This document shows positions 13,301 through 28,300 of a stretch of 64,000 nucleotides of DNA, piece after piece. The position numbers and the translations under genes are program-made. Location of the stretch: NCBI GenBank assembly GCA_964036295.1, contig OZ038465.1, positions 11,258,167-11,322,166 on the forward strand. The letters are read 5' to 3'. The notes beneath the pieces are model-generated. The model was given only the letters and a program-made list of their open reading frames with translations. It ran no database searches and was not told where the DNA came from. Source of the DNA: Plumapathes pennacea. Its lineage: Eukaryota > Cnidaria > Anthozoa > Antipatharia > Myriopathidae. Numbering within the stretch: position 1 is the stretch's first letter; the number at the start of each line of letters is the position of its first letter.

Positions 13301-16300
13301 CTTTATGAAATGTCCACATGATTTTCAAGCCTGGAATTAAAGTCCATAAAGAAACAAACTGTTAAAGTAAAATTTTCTATTTGACATACTGTACAATAAT
13401 ATTGCGAAAAGCACTTTCCGAGTCGCAAATAGCAGTTCCCCAACGTAAATCCAGAGGAGTGCAACAGTTACTTACACGCCATGGTAATGCTGCCTTTCTG
13501 CGTCTGTCATTACTTCAAGCAGAAAGTTTTTTAAAGGCTGCGTATTCTTCATCCATTCTATCAAGCCCACTCTGTATAGTATCAATAAAAACAATGAACA
13601 AAGATTCATATCATTCACAAACCGTAGTCAATCTGTTCTTGTGATTAGACCATTAGCGCAACTACTGACTCCTCCTCCTCCTCCTACTACTACTACTACT
13701 ACTGCCATTCCAATCACTAATATTACAACTACGACTACAACACTAGTACAACAACAACAACAACAAAAACTACTACTACACTACACTACTATGACTACTA
13801 CTATTCTCAATGCTGCTACTGCTACTGCTATTGTGAAAGCCTGGAGAAGAGCGATACGGACGGACGGACGGACGGACGCAGACTCGTACAAACAAACGTA
13901 TTATTGTGTAGCATGATTTGTACCTTGGAGTCATGGGGGTAACTTGATAGGTTCTGAGTTGCAGGCCTCGTTGACTGCATGAAGGGTCTTCTGCCATGAT
14001 GTCGTTCATCAGACCAAACAACTGAAAAAAAAATCACGCCAAAACAAAAACACGCTAAACCTTCGCTCCAAACGGTCTAAAGTCTACGAAGTACACAATT
14101 TACTTTGAACGAATCTTGTCACAAATCTGTCTTTACAACAATGCTTTCCTCTCTCTTCATTAAACATGGCTAAAACAGGACCACAAATCAAGATAAGAGT
14201 GGATTAAAGAATTGACCTAATCGTAGACGCGCGAATGGATTAAATCGTCTTCTAATCTGTTACTGGAGCACGTTCTCTTTGTTTTGTTGGATGACTAAGG
14301 CCCGACCCTCCTAGAAGGGTCAGAAGATACTCCCTCCCCCCTTTACATGCCAAGCGCTAACCTAGGGCTATCTCGCCAATAGTAAGACAGGCGGTCGCGA
14401 GATTTGAGATAGTAACCTGGCACCGCTAAACTTAGCACCTACCCCCCCCCCCCCCCTCCCCAGACCCCTGGGAGTGTAACTATACCTTTTGCCCATTGCT
14501 TACATGGGCAAAAGTTGCCCCTACTGGGAGGGTTACCCTAGCAAGTAGATAGGGTAACCCTCCTAGGGTGACCCTACCTATCATGTAAACAGAACAAGGA
14601 ATTTCAGTAGAGAAGGGTGACCCTTCTGGGAGGGTGTCACTCCTTTCATATAAACAGGGCCTTAGACGGCTTAAAACTCGATGTACCGCCTTACCTGCTC
14701 GATTCTTTGATCAAGTCTCAAGTCTTCACCCCCCTTCACAAGAAACATGTGATCCTTCTCGTCATCACCTCTAATGATCAGTCGTTTTGGTTTACGGATT
14801 GACTGCATGACCATAACCTGCAAAGTAATGCAGGCTCCTTTACAATGATATGTGAAATAAAGTGATGTTTGTCTAGAATTATAGGAGAGTAAAGTGGCAC
14901 GCCCGACTGCAACCCTGACTGATCCCCCTTTCAAAATAGGGTTGTGGGGAGAGGAAGGGTCTGAAACGGAAATATAATTTGCACCTTATGCTTCAGTCAA
15001 TGTACCATGCTACCGAACTTGTTCAGTCACACTTGTTGATAATCAATTTCTTTGCTCTGAAAGGCGAAGGGGGGTATGGGGACAAAGCAGATAAAAGGTA
15101 TCAACATTTTGAACACGATAAGCCACTTTCACAATATCATGCGCAGTTCGTGAAGCGCAGATTTTCTGGGAGGCCACCAGACAATAAAACGTGGCGGGCA
15201 GAGTGTATAACCTATTCTACGCTTCTAAAACAATTATATTGACACAAAATCAAGCTCAGCAGAGAGATTTACTTGACAGACACTCGTTTATGTGGAGAAT
15301 AAAAAGTGTTATTTCCTAGTGCGCATGATTATGAAAGTGGCTTATTGCAGTTTGTATAATTGTAGATCTGTCTGGAATAAACCTAAAAAGGCTATACATT
15401 ATCAAATCCACAGCATTCTCCGAGTATGACGCTCAGTGTGATCTTCGCAGTAAAACAAGTCTCTCTGTGTCTTACCCTTTCATCAAATCCAGCAATTTTT
15501 ACGTGATACTCTGGTAAAGGCTTCTTTCGTCCTGTGTATTGTCCTGAAAAATAATACTCTTCAATTTGAGCAGCATTCATGGACAAATCAAGACATTTGC
15601 TTACATAGACCCCACGGCATGTTCAACTAAAGTGGTGGTACTACTACTACTTACTACTACCTCGCTACTAACTTAATGCTACCGGTATTGCTAGTACTGA
15701 AATTGCTACTGCAACAACTATTACTACTGTTGCTACTACTGCTTCTGCTTCTGCTTCCAGCACTAGGGCTAGTACTACAGTGAACTTCTCTCTTTCTAAG
15801 GCGGAAAACCCCTCGGAACAAATATTTAGTGTCCGCCTTAGAGAGGGTTCTATTACAGAGAAACAAGTGAAAATGGGCAAGGACCAAATCTGCATGTTGT
15901 CCGCCTCAGAGGTTTCCGCTTTCGAGAGATGTTCGTTTAGGGAGAGTTGACTGCACAACTCCTTCTAACTGTAATTGGAGAAGCACACATTTGAATTTTT
16001 ACAGTCGATGGGAACTTACCTGGGATTTCCATTGTCTGTGGATAGTTGCTGGATTGAAAGTTACTCAGCCAAGGAGAGTATTCTTTCAGATTTCCTGGGG
16101 ACTTAGTTTTCCAGTTGGTCATCTTTTTATAGATTTCATTATAAATCTTAGAAAAGCCCTGGAGCAGGTAAAAACAAGACTTAAGTTAAGTGTGATGCTC
16201 TACTTCTTCGAACAAATTTTTCAAACTTCGCTTTCGGAAGATTCATCAAAAATATTCACATGCAGAAATTTAATCACATTCACATGCACAAATAAGTCAG

Positions 16301-19300
16301 AGTATATAGTAACTAGTTCTACAAAATGTCATTTGACTCACTACCTTAACAGTTTTACAATGATAAATTAAATAGATCTATGATAAAAAATAATAAACAC
16401 AATATTTGACGGAACTTTTGACACCAGTGTCGCTCTCTGTTTAAAGTGGCAGTCTTTACCTTGGATGTTAATCCACCCAGCTTTTCTCCATCCTTTCCAA
16501 ATGCACGCTCCACCTCTCCCGCAAACTCCTACAGAACGAGAAAAAGAAGCTGAGACACTTGCTCACCATTAAAAGCTGTCTATGCCTTGCAGCTGAAGAT
16601 CTAAAGACTTGATGCTTGAGAGAAAGGCTAATAAACTTTTACTAGTAATCAGTTTAAAACAATACAGGTAGAAATCGAAATGACTTTTTCCATGACCATT
16701 TTTAACTTCCATATCTTTTCCAGGTCTGGAAAGCAATTTTCCGAAAATCCGTGACTTTCCATGATTTTGCCGTGAACCCCCGATGTTCTCAATAATCGTG
16801 CATTATACGAACAGCAATTTGTTGTGCATGTAGCGCTAACATTTCACATGGAGGTCACTCTTTTGAAAGACATTTAGACGGGCTGAAAATTAACATCTAA
16901 CAAGTAAACCACAACAATACTGACAAATAACTGTATAAAACTGATGAATGTCAGAAAAACGTAACTTAGAACATGAACAAATCTACACAGCATCTCTCAC
17001 CTGTGCAAACTTCTTTCTGAAGGCTCCACTCTCGGTTCCCACGGACTGACTTGGTGGTGCAGTCCGACGCGTCTTATGTTCAAAGAGCTTGTGTATCTCA
17101 CTGAAACACTCTTTAATGGCTTGTGAATTTCTTTTAGCCTGACTATCAAGAAGTGGTCGCATCTCTCCTTCACACCAATCCTGAAACGAAAACGACTCGC
17201 TGTACTACACCGTGAGATGTAAAGTTCTATGTAATTGATAGGTTGACAAAATTTCACAGAACATATAAAAACTTTCTTTCCCAAAAGAAGTAATAAATGT
17301 TTCGCACAAACAGCAACCCGTGCAGGCATCACTAACGCATACTATCTTGTACTTATCCGTTTAACTTATGCAAGGAAAACCTTATGACAATCATGCTCAG
17401 GACAAGAGTTTTATAAGGTGAAGTTTCAACAACTACTGGAAACAAATTGGCAGCCTTGTTGGCCCTATTCTGAGTGGAATGTCGCAATCAAGACAGTAAG
17501 TATTGAAGCTCTTTTTTGATTAGCTGGACTATAATGGGTCTTGTATTACAACTCTATGTTCTCTTAACATAAACGGCCAGGGAACACCCATAATGGCGTT
17601 TTTCCTTCTCACTTTGAAAACCATTTCAGGGTTAGTCAACTGCTCAAGTGCTGCAATGAAGTCATCCAAATGCGGGAACTCCAAGGCTTTCTTTAGCCTG
17701 AGGAGGAATACGGTAAAAACAGCCAGTTAATACAATAGTGTATCTAAATTAATATTTTAAACACAACTGAAATTCTGCTCTTAAACTATAATACTGTAAA
17801 GCACGTGACATTTTCCAGTGCTGATGCTTGTTCACTGGCGGTTACGTTGGTCTATGATTTTTGTTTATATCTGGAAAGTAACTTGTAAAATAGTGAACGT
17901 TGGTATTTTGATTCCAAACACGAAATAAACACAATAAATCGATGGCAAACCCAAGGTCAAATACAGCTAATGTATTTCACAAACGAGACGGATGGAAATT
18001 ATCTGCCAATCTATTTAGATTTTCTGGAGCTATGAAAATGGAGGAGCCAGGATTTCATTTCGGCGCACAAAGGACCGTAGTTGGGTGAGTCCCTACAAGG
18101 AGCACAGCTACTCACTAAACTTGGATGTCGCAGGTCACACACACAAAAACAAACAAACAAACAAAAAGAGATATAGCAAGTGCTGTGCTCGATAATGCGA
18201 GAAGAAAAAAACCTTGCGTGAAACCTTGATCAGAACATAACAGAAACTCTTACACGGAAAAATCAATACTGTACCTCTGTACAACCTCCTCGTTCAACTT
18301 GTCGTCCTTAGTTTTACCAAACTGAAAGTTCTCACTGCTGATCTTGAACGGGTAACATAAAGCCTGAGGGGAAATAATTATAGCAGTGGGTAACACGTTA
18401 TGTGATTCTGTGTAAATTCAGGACCTGATTGTTCAAAGCACGGTTAGACCCTGGGTTAAGTTTAAACTTTGTTTCCAGTTTGTGCCTGAAGTTTAAAACC
18501 TTTCGCAAACAAAACAACTTCCTCACTATGTTTTAAACTGGAGTAAACTTTTTGGGAAGTCTTTGATCAAAACTCTGCACTTTGTTCGCCAAAATCACGA
18601 GAGACAGAATTTAGTTAACCGTGGGTTAGCTCAACCGAGCTTTCAACAGGCCCAGATCTGCTAATCACTGCATGACACTCCCTTTCTACTGTACGAACCT
18701 GTGGATAATTCTTGGCTATGTCTAGTAAAATTGAATGTACAGCCTTCCCTTCGCGTTTGTCCAGTAGTGCAACCATCTGGTTTATCCAGGCAATAAACAT
18801 CCAGCCAGGAACGTCTTCAGTCTAAGAAGCGCAGACAACAGAATCATAAAAGGGTATTAAATTAAAAAGTTCGTTAGTTCGCAAGCACAGTTTTGCAAGA
18901 TCAAGCAGTTAGAGGAAGGCAAAAGAAAGAACACACACACATACACTTGAAAGGAGAGATTTCGCCACATTTCGAGTTCATTTGTAACAGAAGAAGAGTG
19001 GGAACAACAAGAAAATTCAAAACTTGAAAAACTAAACAGACTCCACAGGCCGGTAAAGTACAGTTTATTACATAAACTCTGGTGAGATATAGAGATTTCC
19101 GCCACTGAGAAATGTCGTATCTGAACACACGTAAAAATACGATATTTTTACGTGTGTTAATATCAGCCAAGCAGTGATCTTGCATGTTTTTGCAGTTCTT
19201 AGTGGCGGAAATCTCTGTATCACACCGGAGTTTATGAAATAAACAGAATAATACACGGACGCTTGGAGATATGAAATTTATCTCACTCGTGAGATATCGA

Positions 19301-22300
19301 GATGAACACTCAAAGATAAATTTCGTATCTCCGCGCGCCCATGTATTATTCTCTATGTATTTGACGCAATGTAGTATCTGAACGATGAAATATGTACAGT
19401 GTACTCGGCCAAAATCGGAATTTCGCTGTTCGGATCCCATGAAATATGTTTAAAGGTCATTGTACTATATATTTTGGTATATAGGTAAGCAACTAAAGGT
19501 TCAAAGAAAAAAGGCACTGCAACCTCGCGGTCACTTCGCAATATTCTTACCTTTTTGGAAAACGTGTCCAGTGTATCGGGGTAGAGTTCGACCAGTTGCA
19601 GCAGTCTGGGAAATCTCTGTCTTGCTTCATCGGAGTCGTAGCGCATTGCCTTCAGCATGTAACGAATTACGATAACTGGAAAAAGCTGCAACGATATCAG
19701 TAGTAACGCGCTAGGGATGAGCTTTGAAGATCACAATTCCGATAAAAGTTCATAATGTAGATGCCAGAGTGAGTAAATCCCAAACTATTAACTCTACACA
19801 TATTTTAAACAAAAGTGCATTCAGCATTTCCCGCGCCGAGACGTTTTAATAAAAAAAACAGTCCAAGTAAGAAAACTGATTGAGTTTAACTTCTTTTCAA
19901 CAAAAACATCAAGATAAATCCGAACGAGACCCGAGACAGATAAATGCAGTGTTTCTCTCTATTTAACTGGTCTTCGATTTCGAGAGCACTTACATACATA
20001 CTTACATACACTCTTTATTTGGTAATGCAGGTTAAATTAGTGGTAGCAAGATGCTAATGTGGACCTTAATCATCGTGTCACACATGCGCACATGAGCACT
20101 ATACCTTGACGTCCACTTCGGGACCACTGGACGGATCTGCAAGGGAATTTAGTTTAATCACAGCTGTAACTACACAACTCAAATAAACAAGGTAACAAAA
20201 GCTAGACGGAACGGAACTGAACGGAACTGACACAAGCACTCACCATCCTCTCTTTTCTTGAGCGCGCTGTCACAAAAGTTTACCATAGCCATGAGGGCCT
20301 GAACCATGCATTCGCTGAGAACGAAGGTGTCATAAAATTAGATACACTGTAGCTCTAGCAAACCCACTATGTTAGCAACATAAGAAAAACAGTCCTTGCT
20401 GAATAGTCTAAAATTTATATACCAATAACCGAACTTAGCGCATTCATTGCACAAAATTTGGAGAGGAGTTACTAAGACATACGAAGTGGAAAGCTGTGGA
20501 ATGGGGTAAGCAGAAGTTACTTATACTTATGCCCCATGTTACTTATTTCAGTACGACTTCAATAGCCGTTTCTATGAGAATACAACATAAACCAACAAGA
20601 GACACACCTTGCTTTGTTGTACCGTTTGTCGATACACTCCTTTGCCGCTTTGATGGACAGTTGCAACGATGAAAAGGATCGAGTCATTAGCTGACCCACA
20701 ACCTGTGAACGGAAAGTGATTTTATGTACGACTTCTAGAATTGGATAGGTTTACAAGATTCATTACAAGATAAAGGTTGACAGTACGCGCGATCTGATTG
20801 GTGAACGCTGACAAATTCTTCAGCGTTCACCAATCAGATCACGTGTACTATCCACCTTATTTTATAATGCGCAATATTGAGTACAAAACTAGTGCCAGGT
20901 ATTTACCACAAAGCTCACAATTTATAAAATTATATGCCAAACCCAAACTGCATTTGGTTCATTCAAAAGAACTCCACGCGAAATGCAATCCGCTGAAGTA
21001 CTTTGATTTTACCAGTATCGCCCGAAATATTTTGCCCAACTGTATTTGTGGTGAACATAGCACGAATAAACTGTGGTGGGTGAAATACTTTTACTGGGAA
21101 TTATTTATGCAATTTAATTAATTCAAGCTGCATAGTTACATGAAAGTAATGGCGGATTTCCCGAGGAAAAACGTTCGTTTGTAAAACTTTGCATTATTCT
21201 GAAACTGAAACTGAAACCTGCAAGTCAAACCAGTGTTATGGTTCTTTCTAAAATCACTAGAAGTGAGAACTCGGGACATGTACGCATACTATTCACAACT
21301 ATGAGGTCTCTAACGTATTAAAACATTCTTAGACAAATTTCAAAGAAACGGACATACCTTTTTGGGGGAAGTAAGGTCGTCAGAACCACAGATGTTGGCA
21401 AGAGATTTTTTCCTGCAGTCATCTAAAGATGAGAGGACTAAGCCCTCTGGTAGGGTAAAAGAGAAAAGGTAATGGAGTCATACTGCAGTGACAACAATAA
21501 TTGAATGACCAGTGGGGAGGGGGAGGGGGGGGGGGGGGGGGGGAGGGGGAGGACCTTTTCTTTCCCCTCCTCTTCTCCCTTCCCCACAGTTTGTCCAAGT
21601 TTATAGCTGGTGTTAAACCTGGCGCATAAAGAAATTAAGTAAGAAAGAATGACGTTCACACCACAAAACAGAATGCCTGCACATACCATCCACACAGACT
21701 GCAGTCGTTATGATGTCAAGTGTCCGACTTTTAAGAATGTGGTGTCGCAATGACCGGTCTGGAAGATCCAGAACCTTATAACCACTGTACTTGTCTGCAG
21801 ACAAAATATCGAAAACACCTTTACTATAATTGAAGTACTCACGATGGAATGTAATTAATTGTGATCTCACTTGAATAAAAGTTCACATTTCTTAAATAAA
21901 AAAACGCTCACTGGTCCTTGCCGGCATCAAGCATTATATGGAAGGCGAAACACGTACGATTTTTCCAAAAGGGCTATAGACGTCGTTTCCTTTCATTAAA
22001 GTTTGGTTAGACTTGTATGAGCTCAGTTCAAGTGTGAAACTTTTGCAAACATCTTATGAAACTGCCCTTAAGTTTCAATATAGATTAGAGAGCCATGTTC
22101 TCCAGCCTACCGAGTTCATCCGAACTTCTCAGGGCAGTCTCCACAGCTTCAACAGCCGTCAACACCTTGGCTTTACTGTGGTGAACATCGACGTACGTGT
22201 GTGTCCACATCACACGCAAGTTTTCGTTGTTCTAAGAGCGGAAAATGCTATTATTAAGCAATGAAAACAATATTATATTACAGTAGTATTCGATATATGC

Positions 22301-25300
22301 TTTATAACTTGTCGTACCTCAGGAATGGCTTTCAAGGCTTCCCTCAGGTATTTTACGGCAACTGGAAAATTTCTCTGCAAAGAATTATAGACATTGTACA
22401 ATAGATAATGACAAACGTAAGAATGGTACGAAGCGGTACGGTAACTTTACCTTGTCCTGCCTTTCTGTGCGTTTTCGTAAGATAAAAGAAGGGAAGACAA
22501 ACAGTACGATGAAACTGAGACAAAGTCGGAATCACTGGGACAGAGGAGTTGTAGACACATAAGCAGTAAAGAGTGACTGGTGCACAAACGGTGGGCGTAC
22601 ATCAAAAAAATGTTCTGTTGAACTGCGTTGCTCAGTTCATTTTTCCTAATCATACCTGTTCTTTAGCTGTGTTTGCCATGTGTAGTTGTAAGTGAATTTC
22701 TGCTTCCAAGAATTTTCCCTTTAGCGTCTGATGAGATAATCTCCCGGTTCCTTCATCGCTATCCACTGAATCAGAACTGGTTACAAAACGTATATATTAG
22801 AATCACGGACACAATATATGGTACTAGGTAATAAAGCAATCCACCGTCTGTGAATATCAGAATTGAATGCACTTTATATTATCACCATCCATACATGGTC
22901 ACTAATTTCTACTACTACAGTAGTTGCATTGGATATTCCCCCAACAACTAAAACGAGCAAAGTATATTTACCCCCGCAGTTTCCATTTTATTTCCATAAC
23001 ATATTCGACAATAATATCTAAACATGCAAATAAAGACGACTCACACGTCTCAAAGGAATATAAAATTGTTTGTGATGTTTAAAACTAGACAACCCTCCCT
23101 AGATCAAGCGGGTTACATGTACTAATTCAAGACCAGGATACTCATACTTGCAAAACCTCGAAAGTCCTCTAATTTCGTTTGAAGGTTTTAACTTCAGTTT
23201 TATTGTGTTTAATGCGTGTGGATACAGAGCCTAGGCCAAACCAGGGCGTTGATGGGTGTAAACAATACGTTCTATTTATTCCTTATGTATTTGCTTGTTG
23301 ATAACAACATTTCAGAACTGACTTGGTTACAGACATCCATGCTTCCCATACGAAAGTGCTCACTTGGCAAAATTATACCGTTTTGTTTATGATATGTTGC
23401 GTCTTTGGATCGATGTTGTAAAGCCGTATATATGTAACACAACGAGATACTCACTGGTGTCCACTGCTAATCCTATTGAGGATCTTGTCCATGAACATGC
23501 ACCTTTAAAAGAAACACCCTTAGCTTTTCATAAAAAAAGAACAAAACAAAACAAAAAGACAAAGGCCATTATAAACACCAACCACAAGATCAGCGTTTGC
23601 TTCTACTTCAAAGAAGAGGCCAAACAATAGTGCAAGCAAATGCTAACAAGCCGTCTAAACCACATCACAACTATAATAATAATAATAATATAACAGTACT
23701 TGAATAAGCCGTCTAAACCACATCACAACTATAGACTTGCTTTATGCTTTATCTAAAAATGTGGTGCATGCTCGTAGAAACATTAAAGGTTGAATTACGC
23801 ATAAACCGTGCGTGAACTGAGAGAGATCATAAACAGGAAAACAAACTTTTGGTTTTCTTTGCAACTTCAAACGTTCTCCGCGAAGTTTATGAAGCGCAAA
23901 AACACGCGCAAGGCTACCTAACGTAGCAAGTGATTGAAAGTATTAACCAGCAATACAATAGAATGCTAGTCCTTATAATAACTAGTTTCAATCTGCATCA
24001 TTATGTTTAATCTCAAGTTGTAACCAAAGTACCTGTTAGTTACGATATCATCCCACACGTTGATGGGATGCAATTTTTCACTGGGGAGTCGAGTTGACCA
24101 CTTTTCGAGAAGTTGGGAAACAGGCGTCATGCTTGTGAAGTTTTCTGAAATAAAACCAAGAAACATATCCGTTTGCTAGTCGGGCTGTTATCAATATTAT
24201 CTTTTTCATTTGAGTTAGTCTTCTATTCTTAACTGACGATAAATACGCCAGATAAAACCTGAGTGTTGACAACCATTTTTTAAAGCTGAAAGGTTCACCC
24301 TGTGACAATGCATGTTTCTACCTATTTACACGCATTTCAATAACTGAACGCAAAATAATACTTCACAGACCTTCATCGGCGAAAAAGTCAAGGAATTCCT
24401 GCATCTCTGTGATTTTTTGCAGTGACTGTAGTTTTGATGAACGACTTGCAATCATCGTGACGTCCAGCCCAGCCCAGTCCTAGGATAAAAAGTACGATAG
24501 CGATAATATTTAAATTAAAATGTACATACGTTCGAGATAAAAAAAGTACAGCATAAACACATCAATATAACTAACCGTATATGTATTTCCTTTTTATTTT
24601 AATCTGGAGATCAATTTATATTATAGGTGAGGGCTGTTCTTGGCGTTCGGGCAACATTTGATACCACATATGTTTAAATACTGGATCTTCGATTGAAAAC
24701 ACTTGATACAACTTTTTCTCATGGCACGTAAGAGCACAGTACGTGGATGGCCAACAGCTATTGTACGTATGCCCCACAGTATAGGATTCTCCCATTTTCT
24801 CCTAGGGATCACGGACCAATAAATAAACATTTAAACGTGTATTTCACAAGTTTGACTATTTGATTGCTGCGACACAAGTTCGTTAGTTAAAATGTTAAAA
24901 TTGAGCATTGTACCACGCCAGGATCGCCATATAAAAAGCTATCTACATACTCAATTGTCAGTCGGACACTAAAATGCTTGTACAATTTATGTTAAATCAC
25001 GCGAAGGAAAATTAATGCAGCGAATTGGTTATTGATCGCCCACTTACCGTCAAAAAGTTCTGATAGGACTGTCCTATGTAGTAGCGAGCTCTGTCCAGGT
25101 CATCTTTCAAGATGTACAGCAGTGCCAAACTATCACTATGACGATCCTGAATGAAATGAAAACGAACTCTGCAGTACCTGTTTCAATAATTTAGATACTT
25201 TACCCTTCGGACGCATTTTAGGCTCGAGGTTTCTAGACAACTAAAAGAATCACCTGAACCATAATGCCTTGCGCGGTTAGTCACCTTTTGCCGTTAGTTT

Positions 25301-28300
25301 CGAGTTCCCGAAATCCAAAGGCAACTTCGCACTATAATCTGACTCAATTTTAGTCGAAACGACATTTTTAAAATTCTGTTCCAGCAAATCTAACAGGTTT
25401 TGTTTTCGATTTTGGCCGTTGAAACTTTGCCACGACAACAAGACCAAAATTTCGGATGTTTTGTCCTCAATATTTCGAACAATTGGTGGAAGTGCTCTTC
25501 AAACAAAATTAGTACCCACACTGTTTTGCAAAACTGCTGCCTCTCCGTAAAACTTTGCAATCCTGTGTTATACAAATCCTGCCGTCCAACGATAGTTTAA
25601 AATATATTTGGGAATACATTAACCTGACTGTGAGAACGATCCAAGAACGTTCTAATATAAAAGAACGTTCCAGACGTTACGCACAGCGTCCTATTAGTCC
25701 GCAAGTTAAGAGTTATCCCACTGTTTTGCAACCGATCATTACAGTGTTCCCCTGTACCTCCAGTTGAGAAGCTCTGTCTTTACTTTGCATGGCGTTTGCT
25801 ACAAAGGTAACTAGATCTTGTGCATCTTGGTTGCCTTGGCACCACCGCTTCAGCTTGCTGCATAGTATGAATGGCAGATAATGGTCCTAAAGGAAAACAA
25901 ATAGACACACACATTAGCAAAATTGTTGCCAGTAAACGAAGACCAACGGGTTTACACATGTATTAAAACAATATTTTGGGAATACTCCGACACAGTTTCC
26001 TTAAAGGCCGGCCTCATATTGTAGTTTGGGAATATTTAAAGCTCAGTTCCTGGAATCCCTTATAATAATTTGTATTTACTGACTTAAAAGGTTGGTTCAC
26101 ACGAGTAAAGCAAGCGCAAAATGCAGGTGCCAGCAGCCAGTTCACACGACAGCATCTGTGAAGCAAACACAACTGAAACAAATGTTTTTGGTTTACCTTT
26201 TGCTTGTTAGGTACAAGGAACGAAATCGACAGGAAATTGTATCCAAACAAATCTTCTAAGATGGCTTTAAGGCGCTCGTAACACGGTTTACTTCACGTCG
26301 TATGTTTTGCAAGCGACAAAAGGATCACGTGCGACAGTTGTGGAAAAAAGCAAAGAGAGGTGAAGGAAATTGCGTGGCTGCAACTACAAATTAACTCGCT
26401 CAAAAAAATTGATCTTTTACGTACCTGAAAGAAGGCATTTGTCCAGATTTTGTTCAGATCGGGAGGGTCATTATCGTCAATGTTCAATGTGGAGAACGTT
26501 TCTAGGTTTTCCCATTGTGTTAAATTAGCAAAACACTGCAGGCAAACAAATCAGAAAAAAAGCGTGTAGAACATCACTGTACAGTATAATTGTTCAAAAC
26601 ATCAAAAACGCAAAAATCAACACAAAACAACCCGACAGATCATCCGCGTTAACGTTGCTTAAATGTACAGCACGAAAATTCATTACAAACCTGTAACCGC
26701 GCTTCATCCCAGAGATCCTCTTCCTCTTGTTGAGGTTCAGTGCCTGACCAGTCTTCACAATCCATGGCCTAAGTAGAAAAAATAAAAAATAAAATAAAAA
26801 ATCACTCTATTACTACATTCTAAACGATTGAGAGGCATATTCGAAACTGACCTAAACCAGATGAAATCCCAGGGAACGAGCGACCAAACGTGTATAATTG
26901 TTACTGTATGAAAAATATACTGATTTCACTCCGGAGGTGACCAGGTTGTTACTTGTCAATAGCACACGTAAAATGATCAACGAATTAAAAGTTTTTTAAA
27001 TGATTGACGCTTTTGCGTGGCGTCATGACGACTCGCATCGTTTGCACTGCCTCTTCTATTTGTATCCATGGAAACCCATAAACTGCCTTGCCAAACCCGC
27101 AGGCAATAATTTTTTTTCTCGCATGCTCTGACTGGCTGTTTATTACAATTAATCAGCTCATTGTCGATCAGTTTATATTTAACAGATATTCACTGCATTG
27201 TCACCTCATTATAGAGCCTTAAAGCTTCTGCGTAGTCTCCGCGACCTTCTGCCTCTAAAGCCTTTCGCGTGATAGGCTGAGCCCCGATGTGTCCGCTGAA
27301 TATTCCTCGCAGGGTGTCATAGTCACCCATTTGTCTGTAAAGTCTGCAGGACAGTGACATTACACGTTAAATTGACCAAGATATAAGGACATCGCGCATA
27401 TATATACAAAAAAATAAAAATAGACGTACTTGGAAAGCTCTAGCCATGAAGTAGTTGTTTCAGAGGGGACAGCGGACGCAACCTTGGCGCGTTTTGAAGC
27501 TCGCTCCTGTTCACCATCGTGGCTTAAAAGTTGTCTTTCCAACAACATTATGCCTGACAAATAAGAATATTTTGCAAGCAAAACCAATATCACAAAGTGT
27601 TTTAAGGACTCCCAACTTCAACTAACTTGATATAAAAAAGATGATACTTTATAATAGAAGAGGATAGGACAAAAAAAGCGTGATAGTCAAAACAATTATT
27701 AACAACTGTAAAAGATATATTGGCAGAAGTACACCGGTTATGTCAAAACAACAAGGTTCTTCCCTTTCTTGGAAAGCTCTAAAAGACAAAAACGACAATA
27801 CATCCAAGATGGACCGAACTCTATTTTTGATGTGAGTCAATTTGTGTGTATGGTTTTACGTTTGGATATTAACTAAGTAACCATGAATGATTAACACGGT
27901 TTCAGACGAATATATATAAACGTGTTTAATATAAATCAAGTTTAGAGCACAAAAAGCAGTGTTTGCAAACCAAAGATTGGTATAATAACAATGATAATAC
28001 AATTGAAGAATATAGTTCACCCTTGTTTGAGAGTTAAGTACCCGTGACTGACTACCAACCTAAACATACCTATGGGCTCCTGAAAACTTTTTACACACAC
28101 AGAACTGACTGAAGTGGCTTCCAGTGACAGCTTGGACTCATGGTAACATATATCCTGCATGAAGAAAATATAAAATTAATCGTTCAAAACCGACCCTAAT
28201 TCCCTGCTCGCGGTGCCTGGTCATTCATTCCAAAAACCTGTAGTAAAGTAGAAGGTAAAATTGTTTTGTACCTGAACAGATGATACGAATGGCGGAAAGC

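Noticed and set aside
13641-13916. Thr/Pro-rich 91-codon ORF
   Set aside because: Simple triplet repeat, with no other sign of a gene.
18901-19440. 179-codon minus-strand ORF
   Set aside because: It runs through two foldback elements in a PRKDC intron and has no counterpart in DNA-PKcs.
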